DNA of 64,000 nt from NCBI GenBank assembly GCA_963966185.1, contig CAWZYM010000401.1, positions 600,001 through 664,000 on the forward strand, read 5' to 3'. This stretch comes from Rhabditoides inermis. Its lineage: Eukaryota > Nematoda > Chromadorea > Rhabditida > Rhabditidae. Shown piece by piece: positions 12,277 to 25,500 of this stretch. Below the pieces are notes generated by a model. It searched no databases and was not told the origin of the DNA. It saw nothing but the letters and a program-made list of their open reading frames with translations. The stretch's first letter is position 1, and every line of letters begins with the position of its first letter. The translations under genes and the position numbers were made by a program.

Positions 12277-12704
12277 GATGTTTTATTATTGCAAAAACAC
12301 GCGAAGAAAATCAAGTATAGTAAATAAAAGTGCTGGTACACTCTGATCCCTTTTTGCGCATTTCTATCGTATCTTCGGATCCCAGCTCCCACGCTTGCGT
12401 TTTCTACCACCTTGCGTCATGTTATCATTATCGTCTCTGTTATCGTTACGTTGAGCCTTACATTTAAGTTATCGCCTCAATCCTCAAATGTTGCTCTCAA
12501 GTGATTTGCGGGCACTGTTATCATTATCGTCTCTGTTATTGTTACTTTGAGAGTTGAGAGTTACTTTCAAGTTGTCGTTTCTATCCTAAAAAATTGCTCT
12601 CAATAGGTTTGCAGGCGGTCGAGATCGTTGAGGTGTGGAAGAGAGCAGAGAGTGTATACGTAGAGGCGCGTGGGTGTATGGCTCGATGACTCGTGTTTCG
12701 TCCG

Positions 12705-15177
12705 ATGCGGCCGACTCTGCTCCTACTGGCAGCACTCGCAGCCGCCATACATGCACAGTTCCCCAATTTTGACGGTGAGAGAACGAGCGATGTGAATGAT
12801 ACGTGATACCGTACTATTGTAGTAGACGAATCACAGACTGAGGCGCTATGTGCACTAGAAAGTGAAAATTTTAGCAGGATGTGTCTGAGCGGTCATGTAG
12901 TTTCGAATCAGACTTTGAACCATATGAAAAACTAACACTGAAAAAAAAATATTTCCATAATAAAAGCAAACAATTAATCATGTCAAGGTTTCAATTAAAA
13001 ATGAATTTTTAAGTGCTGCGCTCGCGTCTGCCGGGCGGCTGTCGACCCGGCGAGTTCCAATGCGGACTCGGACAGGTGAGACATACCTGCAATCCACGAA
13101 CTCACCTGCAACCTTTGTGTTGAACTGATGAGGTTTCCCGATGATAAGAGTTCAGACAATTCCGTCATAGAGGGACACCATTCTTACAAAAGGCCGAAGT
13201 GTCATCATCACCTTTTTTTCAGTGTATTTCCATACTCAAGTTTCACGATGGTCGACCGGACTGTTTCGACGGCTCGGATGAATGTGAGCTGTGTTATTCT
13301 CGTGTTTGTATTTCTCTTCGCTTTTTTCCATCGCGAATTCACGTTTTTGTAACCATCTGCAAAAGCGTATTCTCCCACAGCGATTGCGCGTTGTGTTCTC
13401 TTCGCGTTTTTTTCGTTATGTAGTAATGTTTTTTTCGTTATGTAGTAATATTGCATTTTTCTGCTCACAACACGTGTTTGTTGATCATCATTGATTCGCG
13501 GGGTGTGATCTAATCAAAAAACTGTTTACTGCTAGTTTGAGACAGTCTATCGTGAACTTTAGTAAACTGTATGGTTTGAATGTGAGCGTTCATTTCGTGA
13601 TGTGAAATGCGGGAGAAAAACAGTGACCGCAGAAGCCATCCATCATAACCTTTCGATCGAACGAAGCGCAGCAATGAAAAAAACTTCATACCGAAAATCA
13701 CACTTGTTCGGAGTTCGGACGTTTTGCAAGAAACTGTGCACTTTTTGTAATAACTGACAACAAAAAGTTCGACCTGAAATCGAAATCATAACCACTGTGC
13801 ACACCCGATTAAATCAAATGCGTATCGCGATATTTCATCCCATTTCTTTGCTTTCTGTAGTCTTTCTTTTCATAATCTGTGAAGTAGTGTTTGTCATGCA
13901 CGGCGAAAACAACGAAAAAGTTCAGCGACAATTATGAATGTCAATTTTTCAACAACAAAAAATGCTTGCAGACTGTTTTCCGGGGCACATCCGGTGTGGC
14001 TCGTACTGCGTGGAGCTGCGCTTCGCCGGACAGTGTCTGTTCAACCCGCGCTGCGATGGCAGCCACACACAACCCGACTTCTGCGCAGTGTCCAGTGAGC
14101 AAATCACATTCAGATAAACAAAAAAAAGTGTCAAATCAAATACTCAAGCCAAAGGTTTTTCGAATGGGTGTCTTTCAGAAAAAGATGCTGTCCAGTGTCA
14201 GTGAGACAGTCACAACAACATTTCCAATCACGATTTAGTTATTTTATAAAAAAACGAACGTATTGCAGAGGAGAAGCTGTGTTCAGTGAGCGTTATCAAA
14301 CGTTTATATAAACATGAATTGAAGTGATGTTAAACTTTTTACAAGTATAAAATAACATTTTGCAGAGGAGAAGCTGTGTGGGGAGCAGCCGCGCTTCCCG
14401 TGCAAGGGCTACGGCGAGTGTGTGCTGTGGAAGTGGGTGCTCGACGGAAACCAGGACTGCATCGACGGCAGCGATGAAGGTATGTATGTTGTATGTAAGC
14501 TAATTTATAGTTCTATGCACGCAATAAGTTGCGCGCGGTGGGGTAGATCAGAGGAAGACGGAAAGTCAGCTCTCGGCAATAGCGCGCAAAACAAGAGAGG
14601 CAGACGGTTATGGCACCGTGTTTCGAACTGCGAGCGAGGTAGATCGAAAACTATCGCTCTGGCGCAGGCTATATAGAGATTGTTCGCACAGAATATTTTG
14701 AGCAGCTGCAATCTAACTGATGATTTATAGATTTTTTTCGCACACTTTTATAGAGCTGCACACTTGCATTCCTTTGCTTTCACACCATTGGTTATGATTA
14801 TACTTCCTTGAGACTCAGGGAATAGAAAATGTGTGTTGTATCACCCGCAGGCCGCGAGTTTATAGCATGCTGTAGGGCCAAAATCTTGACAGAGAAAGGG
14901 CGTTGGAATCGTAATAGATCCATAATATCTATATATCTATAATATATATTATGTGTAATATATGTACATTATGTATAATATATATTATCCTACACCGTCA
15001 TCATTGCAGACCCGGACTACGCGCTGGCCCTCGAACGCGGCTACCTCGCGCACTTTGCCAACGCCGGACAGCACGTGGCACTCATCGAGAGGAACGGCAG
15101 CGTCGCCGACGACGCCTATCCACGACCGCCTGCTATTGGGGGAGGGAGGACAGGTGACTTGGTTACCTTCTCTCTCG

Positions 15178-15256
<79 letters not shown>

Positions 15257-18200
15257 ATTACACCTCATTACAGGTGTGGCGGTGTTGCCGAGTCTGGCGC
15301 CGCCAGTGAACATCTTCATCTTCCCGCAGCACCCTGTCCGTCCCGCAGTCGCAACCTTCACCACTCCACCCGCGCCCTACGTACCCCGCACCCCCATCGT
15401 ACCCATCCTCCTGCCCACTTTGATTCCACAGTCGGAACTGCCCGCACAGATCACGCCCCGCGACCCATTCGAAGAACCTATAGAAGAGGGACAGGTGCCG
15501 AGCACGGACGCGCTGCCACCCACGACGACGTCAACGACGACGTCAACGACGACGAGTGACGACTCGACGCCGCCGCCGAAGACCCCGGCCGCTCAACCAT
15601 CGGGGAGCATCACGCACGTGGATGTGGGCAGTGGCGAGGTGCGCGGCGGGAGTCGACCCACCGAGGCGTTGTCGGGTGCTGGGCAGGCACCGGCGCAGCC
15701 GATAGTGCCGACGCGGGTGGGAGTGCAGCAGCCGGCGCGACCATCGCAAGGTGTACCTGGCGTACCTGGTACCTCTCCTATTTCGCCGGTGGTCAGCACA
15801 GACCGCGGCGGAGGCAGTGGCTCAGGAGGCTCATGGACATCTGGTGAGAAGAGCGTGTGGACTCCTGTCATCAATGCGGGACAGGCCGGTCAGCAACCCT
15901 TTCCCACCGACTGGCTCACCCGCGCCACTCTCCCTCCCGACCCCTTTGGTCCGGTCGGCCCAGTGATTGTGCCATTCGGCGCGATCCCACCGCTGCGACC
16001 GCAACCCAGCATGGTCACTCCCATCCAACCCTCGCTGCCGTCGCCGTTCAAGACAACGTCGCGACCACCGTCATCTGCTACGCTTGCCACGTCTTCTGGC
16101 ACGTCAACACCCGACGAGCCGACGGTCATAGTGGAGACTGTGACAGTTGAGACGGTGACAAAAGGGGCGACAACGGGTGAAGAGACGGAGACAGAGGAAG
16201 CGACAGAGGGCGAAATGGAGAGAGCGACGGAGGAGACGCCGAAGGCAGAGGTGGTGTCAGTGCCGCTGTCGAAGCCGGTACGGGAGGAGGAGGCGGGGCA
16301 GAGCGGCAGCAAGCCGTTCACTACTCCGTCCCCCGCTCCCGTGGCAGATGCGTCCACCCACCTCAACAAGTGCGCACAGCAGCAGCTGACGAGGTATTGA
16401 GTTTGTCTGTTAGGAAAATATGAGACACAGTAACGCAACGTGTATGCGGCAACTATAATGAGACAAATCAGGGAACAAACGCTGTCGAAATGCTCACCTC
16501 CATTATTTGCAGGGCCCAGGAGAAGTTCCCGATCACCGAGTGCGACTGCCCGGCCGGCGAGAGCATGCGAGAGGGAAGATGCAAGGGTGGGTTAGAATTT
16601 AAAAAAAAATATATATATATATATATCACATCACAAGGATGACACATGAAATGCCTCTGAACAATGGCAATGGAGGGGCTGACATAGAATCATCTTGCAG
16701 CTGCATTGAAACATGAAGCAAAATGAACAACACCATATATAATCAAACCGCTGCATGGAAATCTAAAGCAAATCAACCGATACTATATGATCCAACCTTT
16801 TCTTCCAGCCGCGTCGAACGCTCTGCTGCGCGTGGAGCTGGACGAGGTGTGCGGGCAGGCCGGCCTCACCAACAGCGAGGCCGCCGCATTGATCATGTAC
16901 AAGGTGGGCGAAGCTAAAAGCGCAAACAGGTCATCTTGTTATCTTACCCTTAGTTCTTGCTACTAGGTGACTTATCGTTTTATCATTCGATTTGCAGTTT
17001 TCAAGAAAGTGAAATTCTGACATTTTCCTTTCAACCTTGACAACATAAACGCTGATTTCTCTTACCTACATTAAAGATGAATTGATTACATACGACATAC
17101 CGTTATCAAGAAGATAGAGTTCTACGGCCATGTTCAGCTCAACTCTACCCTGCCCTACCCACTGTGCGTGCTGCGCGTCGGCACTCCGGCGGTCGTCTCA
17201 CTCGACTGCTCCGACTGCGACATCAACACCATCCTCCACCAGTACCGAGCGGACCCCGACCGGACCGTGCGCCTCAACATTGACAGTGAGTGAATTTGCA
17301 AATCTACTAGGCGAAAACGTATGCTATGCAACTCGCGAAAGGCTGCGTGTTGTTAGGATCGGATTTGTTCACACGTTAGGAGACAGTTAGGGTCAACTGC
17401 CTTCAGAAATCTAATGTGACCCCATTTAGCCCTGGGCGCTTCGATGTGCGACGACGCGCACCTCACCGGCTGCGACGCGCACAGCATGTGCGTCCACTAC
17501 GAGCTGCACTATCGGTGAGAACCTGGAGGGTTTATATTCGCTTCCGATGCCTTCTGAATACCCCTGAAATGCGCTACTTTTTTCGACACTCTTTGAACGA
17601 AAGACTGACCACCCTAACATCCTATCCTCCAAGACCTTTCTAATGGTCACTGAAACACACCCAAAAATTTATGACAAGTGTATGTTGAGGTGCGAGTGTG
17701 TGCCGGGTTCGCGCGACGAGTCCGGCGGGTTCGGCAGGGTGTGCACCGGAGAGGCAATGAAGATGGAGTAAGTAGATACGAGTATGCCTTTTCTTCGAAG
17801 AAAGCACTTGAAGATGAGTATAACATACTTTTTTGCAGTTGCATCATGGTCTACGACGTGTGCCTGCTGTTCTGGCTGCTGCTACTGTTGGGTGAGTCTT
17901 GTGTGCGCATGAAGTCCTCTCCGATTCTCCCAGAGCACAACATTGCATGCGAATACTTTTTTTATGAGAACATCTCAAATGACCAGCGCATCCGAACAAT
18001 GATTGCTTATTTGCTTTCCGAAGTTGCATGTTTGATCTTGAAAAATGACGGTAGATGTACTGTATTAACTTGTGTTTAGGAATTCTCGTGTTTTGTCCGG
18101 TGTTTTGGTGCGGCTGCATCTACTGCTGCCACAAGTACAAGGTGGACTAGATTTTTTTTCACACAAAGTATAAAATTGTTTCACATTTTCAGGCAAATAC

Positions 18201-19476
18201 GATCCACCCTGATGAGAATGCGTTCATGCGAGTCAAGGTGGGAGTGTTTTTATTCAACAATAGCGGGGACATAGTGGATTGAGACACATTACACATAAAC
18301 AATAAGTAACTGGTTCAATCGATTTTGAATTATGGAGTTGGAAACTGAAACCTCAGAAAAGCATTTGAGTGTTTGACAAAGTGTTGTGATCAGCGTCACG
18401 ACGGAATTTCTTCAAAACCCGCGAGTACGCAAATCTCCAAATATCTCGCCAATATCTCACCGGTAGGAGTTTGAGCTAATACTTAACTTGTTTCCAGCCA
18501 AGGAGCCCGAATACCCCACTGTAGGATTGTGTATGCCTTCAGATAACCCATCATGCTACCACATGTACATGTCGGAATCAGGCTGATAAACAAACAAACA
18601 AACTTAACTTGAGCTGTTTGCGAAAATATGTGTTACGGTAGAAGAAGAACTTGATATTTTTGCGAACATAAGTGTTACGGTAGGAGAATAATTTGATCTT
18701 CTTGCCAAAATAAGTGTTACGGTAAGAGAATAGTTTGATCTAATGTTGTTTGTTTGTTTGTTTATCAGCCTGATTCCGACATGTACATACAATGGTAGCA
18801 TGATAGGTACTGCCCGCGAGGGTAATAGAACCAGCGACCTTTCACTTAGCAAAATGTGACGCTATCTACTTGGCCAACCCGCCCTCAGTTTGATATAATG
18901 GCAGAAATAAGTGTTACGGTAAGAGAATAATTTGAGCTGCTTGAAAAAAGTATTAATATCTAGTGCGGAGGCGCGCGCCGAAGCGCTAAAGCCGTCTGAA
19001 TGAAATTTCATCAAGCATTAGAATTAGAATGTTTGACAAAGTGTTGTATTCAGCGTCTCGACGGTGACCCGTCACTCTCGCGCACTGCCAACGTCATGCG
19101 AGCTGCTATCGACTCGTCTGCCAAAGGTAAGACCTATTTAAATGCAGATAGGATATCTTTGTGGTGCCATAGTCTTTTTTGGTACTCGTCAAAGTACTCA
19201 TAAGTTTCTTGAATCCGAGATAACCTTTAGTCATTTTTTTTTCTTTCATTCATGCATTATTCACGCTGACTGCGCATAACATTCAACTATTCTATTCGTA
19301 CTTTTACTTCCCTGGGTGAAGTGAAGCATTTCCTCAACTGATATCTTCTCAGCGGTAGATCTATTCAATTAGCATTAGCACTCTCGTATCGTGCGCGCCG
19401 TCTGTTTTGGCTAGCTAGCTGACCCGTCACATTCATTTACATAGCACAGGAATAGGGGAAGATGAGTGATGGAATT

Positions 19477-19515
<39 letters not shown>

Positions 19516-22500
19516 AGATTGATAACTTGCCATAAGGCGATAGTAATAATATCGTGATGTCGTGATCTCAGAAGTTTGAAACTCACGAAATAGGCAAACA
19601 AATAGGCAACGTGTGAAGGCAATACATAATTAAAACGACTAAAAGATAGCTTTGTATGTATTTCTTGCAGGAACGTGGGCGCAGAGTGTGGCGATCACGC
19701 GCTTCCGAAACTCGGTCAAGCATCACGACGACGGCACGAGAGTGACGGAAGTGGTGGACGAGGTAGGAGCACGTTTTTTTCATTAAAAAGAGGCTGGTGG
19801 CGCGGAAGTAGATGAAGGAATCGGAGCATTCAACCATTCTTATTCATTGCTCCCGTGCCTATCCTTTTCGAAGTAAACATTACATTACATTGTTTGCAGA
19901 CGGTGCCGCCGCACGCGGTGCCGCCGCAGTCGTCAGCCAAGTCGCGTCGCTCGGACCGCGTCGAGTCGCCGCCGCCGCCTCTGTCCCCCGACCACTCCAT
20001 ATCCATAGCTGTGCCCGAGAGGGAGCCGCCGGTCCTGGTAGGTGGTGATGTCCTATTTGAGGAGAACTTAGATAAGATCAGACTTTAGTTCAGCAAAAAA
20101 ACCGCTTTATGATATCAACAAAGCATTTTTTCAAATCGAGATTCTTTCTGCGGAGCGCGGTCTTTATGAGGGTCTTTCTGAGGATCTTTTGCCAGCAAAT
20201 TCTGACGTCTATTTTTCAGGCGTCGTCGTCGAGCGCGCCGGGATACATGCCGCTCGCCACGCTGGCTGTTGATGAGGATAGAAGGTACCGGGGGTACCGG
20301 GGCCCTTCTGGGGAAAAACAATTGATTGATTTCACATCGAGAATTTGAGTTTAATGTAATGAAACAGGTGATTCTTTTCTAAAAAAAATGTGTTTTCTGC
20401 AACACGTATGAATTGTATGATCAATTGATTCCTACAGATCTCTTGCGGGCGCGGCTAGCCCGCCACCGAAGGCGCAGACTCCGCCGCCGCCGCACACCGC
20501 AGTGCCCACCGCCCCCTACCGATCCCTACCAGCCACCGCACACAACACGCCTATAGTCGACTTCAAGGTGGGCGAGGATCGGCGAGATACGAGACAATAC
20601 GTGTATTGAGCATGTATTATAACACACCCCTCATAGCATTTTCGACTTCAAGGCGGGCAATAGAGAAAGAGAAATGGCGAGATACGATTCAGTATCATAC
20701 AGTTCGCAACGACCTGGTGTAGTGTCCTAGTCTTCCCTCGAGAGAACTTTTTTTTACCATAAAACATATTATGAAACTATGATAGCTGATTGTTTCTTGG
20801 AAGAGTTGCACCCCCTGCAGGTGAACCCTCTGGACGCGTCTCTCGCGGCGGCCACTGCGGCTGCCGCGTCGACTGCGGTCGACTCGCACAAGTCCAGTGT
20901 GATGACCATCCCGCCGCTGCCACTAGAAAAGGTCGGTGGAGTAGACAAGACGGGAAGGTCATTTATGAGATCGGGCATTTTTACGACAAAATAGACCATG
21001 AGAAATGATTATAGACAGGCAAATGAGAAAGACTAATTGAACTTGACCCAGCAATCGACTGTTTTACAAGGAGTAATGATGTGGTAAGTCTATTTGAAAC
21101 AGCTCCTTTCTGAGCGCTTTCGAGCACACATTGTTTGGTTTTTGTGTTTCGAATTTTGTGTCTAAGAGACCAACTGCTACTTGAAGTAATAGGCAAGTAG
21201 ATACCCATACTTGCAATAATTCACCTCTGTTTTGAAGAAAAAACACTGTGCCCATAGCAGTACCATAGCAGGATTCGAACATTCGTAGTGATGCTTGAAA
21301 AACGTGAACACATTCACTATGCCTATGCAGAGTGATGATACTGCAAAAAAAAATCATTCGAGAGATGCGCGAGAGGCGTTACGCACTGGCGAAAATATTG
21401 AATCAAAACCGGGTGTTCTCGTAAAAGATGCGGTGTGGAACGCTCTAATAGAAGAGTAATAACTCGCCAACACAATCTCTTGCAGGTGGAGGACGTGACG
21501 CAGACGAGCCGGCCCGCGTCCGCCTACTCGGTCGGCGTGGAGCAGACGCCGTGGGAGGTGTACCGAGTGCTCGGCGACAACTACGTGGACACGGCAGAAG
21601 CAGGTGAGAGCAACTTTCTCATCACAGGTGTCCACACTCTCTATGAACTTATTTTGTTTCCACTTGTTTTCACGATCATCTCTATGGACCTCTTTTATGA
21701 AAAACTTGTCCTCGCCACCGATCACTGTCCAAAATATCTATGACATTTTATATTACGTAGAACACTGAGATTTGAGCGAGGCGTAATTGTTCTCGCACTC
21801 ACCCTCCAGCTATTTCCTTCCTGCGAGCCGAAAACGCTCAAGTGGTGTGCATCTAGTAGAGATGGATTTGGATTTGGGAGAGCCGGCCATTCCCTCTAAC
21901 TCGAGGCATTCAGCGCGCAACGACTCCTCTCACTCGCTCGATGATCTCATCGAGAAAGAGTTCGCCGCACCGCCGCAGGTAAGCTAGCATAACCTGTTGA
22001 TCTTTCCAAAGAATATACGTCAGGCCGTGAACGTGAAAGCCTTACCAAATGCTAAACTATACTTTATAGTTTGTATCAAAATTGAAAGGCCTTACTAAAC
22101 GTATTCAGCCCGTCTCGCTGTCTGCCACCAGCGCGTCTCCAGCAGAGGTGGTGGAGGATGAGGAAGTCTCGCGTGAGCTGCCCATCGACGCCGCGTCTCC
22201 TGAAGCCGACGAGCAAGCCAAGTCACGGCCGCACAGTGCCGCGCAGAGTGCGAGGTACCAGTTCAGAGAACTATACGAAATCGTTAAAGAGTAGATACAG
22301 TTTCCAGAGTTACGAAACAACAAAAACATGGCTATATATATTCCGTTTCAACGCAGTCAGCTCAACATTTCTCGTCAGAAACATTAAGCATAAGCAGTAA
22401 ACTGAATTGTTGGACATTGAGAATTGCAAACTGATTTGCGTGCCCACTAGTCCACTCTACGGTTTGAATCGAACTCAATTTCAGGTCTGTCGCGAGCAAA

Positions 22501-25500
22501 CTCGCCGACATGCTGGGCGTGAATGTGGACAGCGATTCGGGCAGCGCCGCCGTGCAGCAGGTAAATCGTGAAACTCTGGATGATCTTTGGGAAGACCTAA
22601 ATACCTATCTTTGGCGAACAAAAACGTTGTCTCTCAATGACCGCAGAATAACTAGGCTGCACCTGGCCGCAGAACCCGAGAAATCTATAATCGATCAATA
22701 ATCGATCAATAATGTTGAGGTGATGCTGGACGAGGACGAGGGCCACTACCTGCAGGGCATCGACGACGCCTCCGATGATGTGGCCCTTGCGGAGCTGACT
22801 GCGGCAGGAATGGAGGTTATTTACTAAAATTATGTTCATTAAATTTTTTCATTAATATTCATTTTACAAGAAGGTTTACAAGCGGCTTGTGTTACAGGAA
22901 CAGAAACGTTTTAAAAAAAAAAAACAAGAGTACGCCATAGTTATTATGGTTGCATCAAGAATCCTTTCACGAAAACGATGTTGAGGAAACTCTTACATAC
23001 CTCGTACATGCGTGTTCAGATCGCACTGCCCGAGCCGGCAGCGCTGCCGATGGTCGTCGCCCCTCTGCCGCGCCCCGCCACCGCCTCCACAACCGCGTCG
23101 CGATCGTCCAAGGATGACACGCAACAACAGCAGATGGAGGAGGAGGAGGAGGAGGAGGAGGTTAGACGGCCCGTCATTTTGTTTGATTACTAGGGAACGA
23201 GTCTGCAGTACATTCCAAGTGTTCACATCAGCCGAAAAATGGAGTTTTGAATCTTTGAGAACGACTTTGAGAACCTCCACAATCATTCCACAATCAGCTC
23301 CGACATCAAGTGTTCTGACAAAAGTCAAATATAACGACTGTGAGAACGTCCACATTCGTTCAGGAGACGTCGGAGCTGGAGATGGACCGGTTGAAGACGC
23401 CGTCGGTGACGGACGAGGGCGAGTGGACGGACGCGCCGGCTGGCGGCAGACTGCGCGACATGAACCTGGGGGGAAAGGTGAGAGGGGTCCCTTGAAATAC
23501 AAGTGTGAGGGTCCCTTGGAACACAAGAGGATCCCTTGGAACACAAATGTGAGAGTCCCTCGGAACACAAAACAAGATTATTTGTTTCTAAATAGGATGT
23601 TTCACGTTGTGATTTCCCGCAAAGCCGCACAATAGAGGGAGATAGGTATCTGCAAAAGGTTGCGCGCGTCTTAAGCAGCGTTTTAATTAACAGACGCACT
23701 CGCCATTCAACTGGTATTCAATGCAAAGCAGTCGCGTGATAATCCGCTGGTGCAAATGCAAATGTTGTTATTTATTATGTAAGGCATCATCGTGTACACA
23801 CATTTTTGCAGCTGCATTCGCCGACGCAGGGCGCTGCGTCGCTGCGCCGCAAGCCGGCTCCGTCGCCGCCGCGGCCCGCGTTCCAGCGCAAGATCGTGCG
23901 CCCCAACGAGTTCACCCACGATCCCGAGCCGTTCCCGCCCTCGCCGGTGGGTACGAGGCAAAAACAAATCGAGATAACAAAACGCAAAACATGTTTCAAA
24001 ATACTAAACTGTTGAAGTCGTATAGAAGAAAACAAAATCAGTGGATATACATGTGCGTGAGTAATCACAACAATTCGTAGTCGAATGCACGTTTGTAACC
24101 ATGGTTCGTTTTGAGTACGCGCGCAAGGACGCGTCCCCTGTTCGCGTGCCGCCCGCCTTCTCGTCCGACAACGACGAGAGCGACCCGGAGACGGCGTTCT
24201 TTCAGCGAATGCAGGGCTTGAAAAAGAAAGACGCACTCGAGGTGCGTGTCAACAACGCTGGTGGTGTGAATGGAGGGCGATTATGGAGGGTGGTTGAGCC
24301 TGGCTGTTTTTCTCTCCTCACACTAGTGTTGTGCAGGTGCCGCGACGGAGCGCGAAGAAGGGCGCCGTGTCGCGCCAGCTGTCTGCTATATCGGAGAAGA
24401 GCAGTGAAGTGGAGCTGCGCAAGCCCGTTCCATCTCTACCTCCGCTACCGCAGCCACAGCCGCACCGAGAAGTGGTTCCCAGCACTGCGCGGTGAGTTTG
24501 GCTGTTTGGCACTACACAGTATCAACAAACCTGTTTCGAATCCATAGTTGTAAAAGGACGTGATATTTTGTGGTTTTTAACTGTGATATCCAATTTTTTT
24601 AAATGTCTAGAATTATCTTGCATTGATTCGTTCAGGTCGACGAGTGAGCTGTCTCGCAAGGGCCGACGGGTGCGTGTTGTCAAGAAGTGAGTGTTTTCAC
24701 TTTAGGCTTCCGCTGATTTAGCATGAACACCCAAAAACAGGCTTTGAAATGTGTGTGAGTGATATGTGTGTATGTCTTCCCGAAACTCGCTAATTATCTG
24801 CAAAATCTCATGTACGTAAACACCCCCGCAGGAGTTGCAGCTCGGTCGAGATTTAGCCGAACCGAGATTTTCCAAGTAAAGCTGTTAAAAAATGTAGACG
24901 GACAATGAGACATTTCCTGATCTTCGGAAAGGGGTCGTTTTCTTCAATGAAGACAAGTTTTAAGTCTTGTTTGCGCCAAAAATTGGTTAAAAAAATACAA
25001 ACATTTTTTCCACGTTCATACCAGTTTAAAAAATAACCTAAAATAAAATCAGGCAAGATAACATTATCCGGATTCATCATTTAAAAGTGTGCACGCACAT
25101 ATCTGCTGCAGCGATCGAACTAGCAATAGCCATGACACAGTTGAATGATTCTCAGACATTCAGAGTTCTTCGAATCGTAATAGTGTTTTCAACACCGCCT
25201 CGATTGTAGGAAGGCGATAGCAAGTGCGAGGATGGCCGACTCTGACGTCGACGTACCTTCAACATCCGATAAGACGCAGCACGCCGCACACGCGATCGAA
25301 GAGCTACAGGTTCGTTCCAATACCCAAAACCCGAACCTCAACTTCCTGATGACCATGGTGTACTTCGATATTTCGATCTCCCAAACCCCATATTCCTGAT
25401 GCACTTGGGTATGTATCAGCAGTTATTTATAGAAGTTGGTTTCTTTATTACTGGCACTAGTGATGTGAGAACTATGTGGTCTGTTTCAGGGCGTCCCCCT

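Noticed and set aside
15154..15273. Treating the (TC)n stretch as coding, because the frame stays open
   Set aside because: Consensus GTGACT donor and TTACAG acceptor flank it, and the phases match the neighbouring exons; a Ser-Leu repeat in the ectodomain is less likely.
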